The notes beneath the pieces were generated by a model. That model made no database searches and had not been told where the DNA came from. It worked only from the letters and a program-made list of their open reading frames with translations. Source: a bacterium (GTDB lineage: Bacteria > UBP14 > UBA6098 > 4484-93). Taken from it: DNA of 64,000 bases. Of the stretch, positions 1-8,300 are shown piece after piece. Both the position numbers and the translations under genes were made by a program. Position 1 is the stretch's first letter; every line of letters starts with the position of its first letter. Location of the stretch: contig JAGGUN010000035.1 of NCBI GenBank assembly GCA_021158465.1, positions 10,668 to 74,667 on the forward strand, read 5' to 3'.

Positions 1-1
1 T

Positions 2-442
2 CATTCGAGGGAAACGGCTGGCAGGATGGGGGAAGCCACAACAGGGAACGCACGAGCCCAGGATTATGCTCACCCTCCGATTGTCAGAATGACAAATACC
101 TTCATCGAGAATGGCGAGACTGCTGTGGATGATATGTTCTCCGACATAGAGCTGGGGGTATACGCGGTGGATGCATACGGTGGGCAGACGATGCTTGAGA
201 ACTTCTCCTTCTCCGCTGGGTATGCGTATATGATTCGGAACGGTAAGAGAGCGGAGATGGTGAGGGATGTTGTCTTGCAGGGTAACCTGTTCCATACGCT
301 TGCCAATATTGAAGCAGTGGGTAATGATTTCCAGTGGTCAAGGGGTGGAGGTTCTTGTGGAAAAGGAGGACAATCTGTGCCGGTCGGAATGGGAAGCCCT
401 CACATAAGGATCAAGGATGTCTTGATAGGGGGGAAACGATGA
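2..442 (+). CDS. tldD: TldD-type metalloprotease, C-terminal fragment (5' end outside window)
   Basis: This is the C-terminal part of a TldD/PmbA-family protein. The reading frame is open from base 2, so the gene begins upstream of the window, and the ATG at 26 is internal. The segment GNARAQDYAHPPIVRMTNT matches the conserved C-terminal TldD signature (GN-R-x-Q-x-Y-x-H-x-P-x-x-RMTN). The glycine-rich stretch near WSRGGGSCGKGG is also typical. TldD normally carries the HExxxH zinc site, which would lie upstream and cannot be checked here. TldD and PmbA (TldE) form a heterodimeric peptidase that degrades or matures small peptides. The stop overlaps the pmbA start as ATGA, so the two are translationally coupled, as expected for heterodimer partners. 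Confidence 0.9.
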   Translation, partial: HSRETAGRMGEATTGNARAQDYAHPPIVRMTNTFIENGETAVDDMFSDIELGVYAVDAYGGQTMLENFSFSAGYAYMIRNGKRAEMVRDVVLQGNLFHTLANIEAVGNDFQWSRGGGSCGKGGQSVPVGMGSPHIRIKDVLIGGKR

Positions 443-1746
443 AAATACTCGATAAGGTCAAGCAGTTCACTGACAGGTTTGAGCTCTACGAATTGGCTGA
501 GGAGTCTTACAATGTCTCTTTTAAGGGGTGGAAACTGAACGAGTCCTGTATAAGTCAGGAAGCTGGAAAATCTGTTAGACTGATAGTTGATGGCAGGATT
601 GGGTTTGCTGGTGCTAAGGGGGTGTTCGACGAGGAGAAGCTTGTGGAGAATGCGAGGGAATCTGCGAGGTTTGGTGATGAGGTTACGCTTGAGTTCCCGA
701 AGGAAGCTGGCTCGGCGGATGTTGTGGTCTGGGATGATAAACTGGCACAGCTCTCTCTCGAGGAGATGATGAGGGTAGGGAAGTCCGCTATGGAGCGGTT
801 TGAGGACCTGAAAGGTAGCTGTGATTTCGAGCTCTCTCTCTCTAAGTCTATCATTCATGAGAGGATAATAAACTCCTCTGGGTTGGATGTGTCGAAGAAG
901 AAAACGGTTTTTTCCTTTGGCTTTGAGTTGAGAAGAGTGAGGGAAAACGATATTCTGTCGCTTTGGGAACAAGAATCGACCAGTGTATATCCTGATGATA
1001 TAGCCTCGCTTATGAGCATCAAGGAGAAGAAGCTCCGTGAGAGGCTTGCACTTGCTGATAACCTATTGAGTGTCCCGAGGGGGAATATTCCTGTTGTGCT
1101 CAGTCCGAGGGGTGTTTTGGTTTTCCTCGTTCCACTCCTTTCTGGGATAAACGGAAAGAACATCTATACGAGGGTTTCGCCAGTGTGGAACAAGAAAGGG
1201 AAGCTCCTTTTTGACCCAAAGCTTTCTGTCGTAAACGATGGGATTATCTCTGGCAAGCCTTCTTCCGATACATACGATGATGAAGGTCTTCCGAAGAGGA
1301 GGACAAGCATTATAAGGAATGGAGTACTTGAGAATTTCGTTTTTGATCTGCTTTCTGCTGCCCGTGCGGACGAGCTCTCCACAGCTTCTGCCCGAAGGGG
1401 TGTCTTTTCCCAACCGTACCCCGACACCGATAACATCGTTATCGAGCCTGGGGATGTTTCCTACGAGGATATGCTCAAGGGTATAAAAGAGGGGATTTTG
1501 ATTGAGGATGTTCTCGGACTGGGACAAGGGAATGTGCTATCGGGAGACTTTTCTAACCCTGTTGGGCTCGCTTTTAAGATAGAGAACGGCGAGCTTGTCG
1601 GAAGGGTTAAGGATGCAAGTGTTGCTGGGAACATCTATGATAATTTCACCGCCATCGAGGCTATCTCTTCGGAGCAGGAGTGGGGGTATCCCTCTACCTT
1701 AGCACCCTATATGCGTCTTGATACCCTCTCTGTGGTCGGGAAATAG
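439..1746 (+). CDS. pmbA: PmbA/TldE-type partner subunit of the TldD peptidase
   Basis: A 435-residue member of the TldD/PmbA family, about the usual length (about 450). I chose the ATG at 439 because it overlaps the tldD stop (ATGA), follows the purine-rich AGGGGGGAAACG, and begins with MKILDKVKQF, which looks like a normal PmbA N terminus. A longer frame opens at 334 but lies inside tldD. The N-terminal half shows the substrate-clamp region (EESYNVSFKGWKLN). The C-terminal half has the family pattern around YDNFTAIEAIS. No HExxxH motif is seen, as expected for the non-catalytic partner. The gene ends 6 bp from the convergent coaE. Confidence 0.9.
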   Translation: MKILDKVKQFTDRFELYELAEESYNVSFKGWKLNESCISQEAGKSVRLIVDGRIGFAGAKGVFDEEKLVENARESARFGDEVTLEFPKEAGSADVVVWDDKLAQLSLEEMMRVGKSAMERFEDLKGSCDFELSLSKSIIHERIINSSGLDVSKKKTVFSFGFELRRVRENDILSLWEQESTSVYPDDIASLMSIKEKKLRERLALADNLLSVPRGNIPVVLSPRGVLVFLVPLLSGINGKNIYTRVSPVWNKKGKLLFDPKLSVVNDGIISGKPSSDTYDDEGLPKRRTSIIRNGVLENFVFDLLSAARADELSTASARRGVFSQPYPDTDNIVIEPGDVSYEDMLKGIKEGILIEDVLGLGQGNVLSGDFSNPVGLAFKIENGELVGRVKDASVAGNIYDNFTAIEAISSEQEWGYPSTLAPYMRLDTLSVVGK

Positions 1747-1752
1747 CCCCGG

Positions 1753-2385
1753 TTAGCTTTTGGGTGGTTTACCCATTCTCTTTATAGCGTGCCACACTTT
1801 TACTGCCTTGGAGCGCAGCACAGGTAGGTCTCCGTTGTTCTTGATGACAAAGTTTACCCTTCTTTTGAGGATGCTGGCGAACTCCTTGTCGAAGCCCTCA
1901 TTCTGAACGGATATTCTTGCTTCGATGTCCGAGCGGGAGTACCCACGCTCGAGTAATCTGTTTGTCCTCTGCCAGGTCGGGGCATCCACGAGGATGAGAT
2001 AGTCTAGGAGTTCCATAATATCCTCCCACTTAGGCAGGAGTGCTGCGTCGATGACTGCGAGACCGGGGAAGCGGTGCGCCTCGAGGTTTGAGAGCTCCTC
2101 CTTTATCACTCGCCGGATGTAGGGATGGGTAATCTCTTCGAGATACTTGCGAGCCTCATCATCATGGAATACTATCTCTGCTATCTTCTCGGTTGATATA
2201 CTACCGTCTTCTTCCAGTATCTCATCCCCGAACCGCTCGACCAGCTGCGACTTCGTATCGGGTTTCTCGAGAGCCTCTTTACCTATCCTGTCGGCATCCA
2301 GGAGCTGGGCCCCAAGGTCCTTGAAGGTGGCTGCCACTGTGCTTTTTCCTGTCCCTATCTTTCCTGTTATTCCGACGACTATCAT
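1753..2385 (-). CDS. coaE: Dephospho-CoA kinase
   Basis: Catalyses the last step of coenzyme A synthesis, ATP-dependent 3'-phosphorylation of dephospho-CoA, in the cytoplasm. The 210-residue protein starts with the P-loop GITGKIGTGKS (residues 5-15). LLDADRIGKE follows, whose Asp is the family's conserved substrate residue, and then a THPYIRR segment also typical of CoaE. Length fits the family (about 200). It is the last gene of the long pilus operon: its start is 11 bp after the stop of the giant repeat protein, with GAGAGAAAG as a plausible ribosome binding site. Its linkage with pilus genes echoes the pilB-pilC-coaE linkage of many proteobacteria. Confidence 0.93.
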   Translation of the reverse strand: MIVVGITGKIGTGKSTVAATFKDLGAQLLDADRIGKEALEKPDTKSQLVERFGDEILEEDGSISTEKIAEIVFHDDEARKYLEEITHPYIRRVIKEELSNLEAHRFPGLAVIDAALLPKWEDIMELLDYLILVDAPTWQRTNRLLERGYSRSDIEARISVQNEGFDKEFASILKRRVNFVIKNNGDLPVLRSKAVKVWHAIKRMGKPPKS

Positions 2386-2396
2386 ATCTTTCTCTC

Positions 2397-5300
2397 TTAT
2401 CTGATGAGGGTGATTGTCCCGTTACAGACTATCTCCCCTTCAACCTCTATAGCATATATGTATAACCCTTCTGGGACTGGTTTATTATGTTTGTCGCGTC
2501 CGTTCCAGCAGCGGTCAAGGAAGTTTGAGAACCCTGTCTGAGGCGGAACGGTGCATTCCCAAATAAGCATGTTACGGAGGTTATACACCCTGATCCTCCC
2601 CTCTTTACTGAACATAAACGGGTAGCTGAAAACCACAAATTCGTTGTAGCCATCGCCGTTTGGCGAGAACGGGTTGGGGTGAACCAGGCAAGATACCCTC
2701 GGTTCGATGGTGAAGAACCAGAAGTACTCATCGTTGTTTGGGTCGCAGTAGTCGGGGGTATCGTACACCGAGAGCTGGACTTCCACTGTGTCCCCAGAAC
2801 CGAAGCTCACGCCGACAGCGGGAGGGTTGAATATCAGAAGACCACCAAGCGAATCGCTCGTTGGTTGGAAGTCGAAATCCGGATAGTGATATTCCCTGCC
2901 AGCCACATGAAGCACAAACTCCCCGACATCGGCGCCTGACATAAGGTCGTATACATATATCTCTATTCTCTGCTGATCGCTTCTGACCATCATCTCTGGT
3001 GTGGGAATTCGCATCTCCGCGTAGGGCGGAGTGAAGTCCGTATAGAACTGCCAGCAGACAGGAGCCCCTGTGAGCGGATTGCCAAGATTGTCGTCGGCAT
3101 GGGTGAGACAGACCGAGATTGTCTCGTTGTCTGCGAATCCACCATCGGGATGGTAGATTAAGAGAGTATCTCCTATGAATGTTATCTGTGCATCTCCCAC
3201 CCTAAATGTCGCACCGTTTACTGTAAGGACAACGGTTTCCGGGTTTACCCCGTCAGGGTCTCTCAGCACCACAGCTATCGACTCATCGATGCAGGCTGTG
3301 AATGTCTCATTCAAAGGTCTTATAACCGTTGCAACGGGTCCCCCAGGGGAGATTATGAACGAGTATATGGAGTCTAGGATGTTTGGACTGCAATAGTATG
3401 TTGTATCGAGAGTGTGTGGGTTGATATAGATTGTGTCGGGAGAATCTTCTGCCTGAACCTGAACCACAACCTCTGTTCCTCCGAACCACTCGACGCCAGC
3501 GGTGGCCGGGTCGAATGTTATGGTGTCACCTGATATACTGACCCCAGGGTCGTAGAGATGATAGGTTATTCCTCCTATTGTCAGGGTTACCGCTGATGTG
3601 TCGACGCCTGAGACAGAATCAGAGAGGACAAACCGTATTACCGGCTGAGTAGTTGATACGGTCTCGGCGGGGGCGGGCGAGGCATCGGTTATGTAAGGCG
3701 GCTCTATGTCTACAACGAACGACCAGCACAGGGGAGCTCCTGTGAGTGGATTGCCAAGGTTGTCCTCAGCTTCGATAAGGCAGACATCTACTGTCTCAGC
3801 CTCACCAAATGGCGGCTCAGGATGGAATACGAGTATGCTGTCATCTATAAAATCAAGCTCATCGTCAGATATTGTAAGATCTGTTCCTCTGACCTGAAGG
3901 ATTATCGTTGACTCATCCACACCGTTCGGATCGACAATCGAGACGGCGACCGATTCGTCGGGGCACGAGGAGATTGCTCCATCGAACGGCCTGAGAATAG
4001 TCGGGATAGGTCCTCCGGGAGAGATATAGAACGCCCAGCAGGAGTCGAGGACATTCGGGTCACAATAGTCGGGTGTATCCTCGGAGTATATGCAAACAGG
4101 TATGGTGTCGCCTCCGACAAACGATGTTCCAACAACAGCCGGGTCAAAACAGATTGTTTCACCATCCCAGCTGATCCCTGCGTCGCCTATGTGGTAAGGA
4201 TGTCCTGCAACGGTGAGTGTGATGCCCGCCTCATTAATCCCTGACAGGGAATCCGTTATCTGAACACAGATGATAGGCTCCCTCTCATCGATATAGCTTC
4301 CAGGCAGAGGCGATTGTATGAGTATCACGGGTGGAGTAAGGTCCATTACAAAGCTCCAGGAGACAACGGATGTCAGATGATTACCGAGCGAGTCGTCTGC
4401 TGCAATGAGTGCAACACAGACGGTCTCTGCGTCGACAAACGGCGGGTTAGGTTCAAAGCGAAGGTCAGGGTATGTGAAATCGAGCTCGGGGTCTGTTACC
4501 TCGTAGTAGGCGGTATCTCGACATCCGTTTCTCGCCACCATAAGTCGAATGGTCTCGTCGATGACCGAGTCCTCGTCCTCAATAGTCATCTCGATATGCT
4601 CGGTATCCTCGCAGGCAGAATACGCCCCATCGAACGGGCGAATAATCGTCCCGATAGGTCCGCCCGGTGAGATATAGAATGTCCAGCAGCTATCGGAGCT
4701 ATTCGGGTCGCAGTAGTCGACAGAATCATACGCTACGACACACACATCAACCGTGTCGCCACCACCAAATACGATCCCTGCTATACCGCAGTCCACACTG
4801 AACAGGGTATCTTCGATAAGCGATACCCCCGGCGAGTCGAGAGCGAATGTATCGCCGTTTATTAGGAAGAACAACGAGTCGAGGTTCAGCCAGGAGATTG
4901 TCTCGTGGAGTATTACCGAGATGATAGGTCTCGTCGACACAACAACATCCTCCGGTGCAGGTGAAAGATCGGTTATCTCGGGTGGAATCCTGTCCATAAC
5001 AAATGTCCAGGAGAGAGGCGTCTCGAGCGGATTTCCGAGGATGTCGTCGGCACTCACAAGCTCGACTGTCACCGTCTCTGCATCTCCGAAATACGGATCC
5101 GGGATGAAGATGAGTACACTATCCTCGTAGGTTAGTCTGGGGTCGAGGATGCCTATTGTGTCGTCGTTGACGACGAGGACTATGGTAGAGTCATTGACAC
5201 CTGTTGGATCTGTCAGGTATATTACGATATGTTCATCCTCGCAGGCAGAATGTGCACCGTCGAACGGTCGAACGATGGTCGCAACAGGACCGCCCGGCTC

Positions 5301-8300
5301 GATATAGAATGTCCAGCAGCTATCGAGTAAGTTCGGTCCGCAGTAGTCAGGGGTATCATAGGCAGAAAGACATACATCGACTGTGTCTCCTCCTGTGAAT
5401 AGAACACCTGCTGTCGTGGGGTCCCACACAAGAGCTGAATCTGTTAATGTGAGTGATGGGTCGGATAGTGTGTAGTCAGTTCCGTTAATTGTCAATATAA
5501 TTCCTGTTATATCCAGTCCGGAGAGGTCATCCCATAGGTTCATCGAGATGGTTGGCGTTCTTGTGGCGACAACATCGCCGGGAGGTGGTGTAATATTCCA
5601 TACTCGAGGCGGTGTCGTGTCCATCACAAAGCTCCAGCAGACAGGAGACGGGTCAAGCGGATTACCGATAATGTCCTCAGCATCCGTCAGGCAGACATAG
5701 ATAGTCTCCGCATTGACGAAAGGCTCTGTCGGATAGTAGATCAGGTTCTCTCCATCGAATGAGAAGCCGGAGGTTGTATAGTCGATAAATGTGGTATCGG
5801 TCATATCGGTCGAACGCAACACCCACATCCGGATGGATGATGTCACGACGCCGTCCTCGTCGGATACTATCATCTCGATGTGCTCCGTGTCAATGCAGGC
5901 GGAGTATGCTCCATCGAACGGACGAACGATGGTAGCAACGGGACCACCCGGCTCGATATGGAATGTCCAGCAGCTGTCGAGATGGTTTGCAGGAAGGCAA
6001 ATATCTGGTGAATCATCCGCTCGAATGCAGATTCTCACGCTGTCTCCGCCTGGGACATAAAGCCCGATAGAGTCTGCCCAGATGCAGAAGTGCGGAAAAG
6101 TTCCTGACAATCCTGGGGAGCCGGGGTAAAGAACAATTGTGTCATTCAGAACAACCTCTATTGTTGTTTCGTCAACGCCAGATAGATTGTCTGTCAAGTT
6201 GAAGCAGAGAACGGGTGTTGGCGTTGAGACGGTGTCGCCAGGACCGATTGTTGCATCAGAGACGACAGGCGGCGATAGGTCGACCCAGAAATCCCATGCA
6301 AGTGGTGTCTGAAGTGGGTTGCCGAGATTGTCGTCCGCTCGAACGAGCTCTACCTCGACCAGCTGGGAATCTAGCCATGCCCAGCCAGCCTCGTATGGAT
6401 AGAAATAAAGTGTATCGCCGGAGAATCTGATTCCTAAATCATCCAGATGGAATGTCGAGCCGTTGATGATAACCTCGAGCGTCGTCGAGTCGACCCCGAC
6501 ATCGTCATCGGAAAGGGCGATAATTATTGCCTGGCTGTCACAGGCAGCAATCTGACCAGGTAGAGGGGTAACTATCTCAGCAACCGGTCCCCTCAGATGC
6601 ACAAAGAAACGCCAGCAACTATCGAGTGTGTTCGGCCCGCAGTAGTCGGGGGAATCATCTGCCGTTACGCATACATCCACCGTATCCCAGTCGTTCCAGT
6701 AGATACCGAGAAGCTCTGGGTCGAATGTTATGCTGTCACCCCAGACTACTCCAGGACTTCCCGGCGTGAGAACAATTGTATCGTCGATTGTGATTGTAAC
6801 CGACAAGGAATCCAATCCGGATATGGAATCTGCGATATGGAACGAGATGATGGCAAGAGAATCGTTTATGAGTGTGTCAGGGGATGGGAGTTCGTTCCAG
6901 ATAACGGGTGGTGTCAGGTCGATGAGGAACCGCCAGCACAAGGGAGAACCCATCGGGTTGCCGAGGCTGTCTCGAGCATCCACAAGACAGACATAAACCG
7001 TCTCGCCATCTGTCCAATACTCACTCGGAATGAAGATGAGGGTGTCGTTGACAAAATCGAGCTCCCACGATGCAACTGTGAATGTGTCGTCCCCGACGGT
7101 GAAGATTATACTTGCCGGGTCGACCCCATCCGGGTCGATGATCGTCATAAAAAGGACCTGCTCCGTATCGACACAGGCAACGAAGCTCTCCGGCATATAC
7201 TGGATAATGGTCGGGCGAGGCCCAGAAAGCGATACAACAAAGCTGAAGCAGAATTCCTCTGCTACATTCGGCTCGCAATATCCGGGTGTCGGAGAGTCCT
7301 GCGCATTGTGCACACAGACTACCACCGTGTCGCTATCTGCGAATACAAAACCAGCCTCTTCTGGATGCACAACGAGGTTCTCTCCGTCCCAGTCGACCCC
7401 CACATCCCCTATGTGGAATATGAGCGTGTCGTTTATCGTTATGTAGACCGAATCAGTGGAAAGCCCTGAGACAGAGTCTACAATACTTACTCCTATATCC
7501 GGCGTTGCATCCGGGACGATAGCACCGTCCGGTGGGAAGTTGCCATATATAGCGGGTGGGTGTGTGTCCACGAGGAAGCTCCAGGAAAGCGGGGTATCGG
7601 GCGAGATATTCCCCCAGACATCGGCGAGTGAATCGAGCGAAACAAGCACTACTTCGCTGTCCGAGAAGAAGCCGGCTGGCGGTTGGAATATAATGAGTGT
7701 ATCCCCATCGAGTGTGAGATAGGGGCTGCTGATGGTGTATATAGTTCCGTTCACATTCAGTACGATTGATGATGAGTCTATCCCGGAAGCGTCGTAGACA
7801 CGGATGATAATCTCCTGGTCATCGCAGGCGGATATAATGTCTGGCTCCGGTCGGACAATCTCGGCTGTCGGACCGATGAAGTTCACTGTGAAGCTCCAGC
7901 AGTATGGTTCGATCCTGTTGGAATCGCAGTAGTCGGGGGTATCCCATGCCTGCTGCACACAGACGGTCACTGTCTCACCGTCGGCGAAGGTTATGCCGTT
8001 GCGGACTGTCTCACAGATGTATTCCCCTGTTGTCGGGTCAAGCACAAATACGCTGTCCGAGAGCGTGAATGAGAGTGTGTCGTTTATCGTGAAGACAACG
8101 GATGGCTCGTAAAGCCCGGATATAGAATCGAAGATGCTGATATGTATAACAGGGTTTGGTGTGGTGACATTCGTATCTGCTGGGAACTCGCCCCAGATAT
8201 CGGGTGGGTTAAGGTCAACGAGGAAGCACCAGGTCAGCGGGCAGTCGTCGGATGGGGTGTGATAGATGTCCTCTACATTGTTCACCGTTACGCAGACAGT

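Noticed and set aside
334-438. 35-codon N-terminal extension of pmbA
   Set aside because: It overlaps tldD coding sequence; the ATGA overlap and purine-rich site support the start at 439.
6597-7469. 290-codon open frame on the plus strand
   Set aside because: It lies opposite the giant repeat gene, has no ribosome binding site and its composition mirrors the Ig repeats; a shadow frame.
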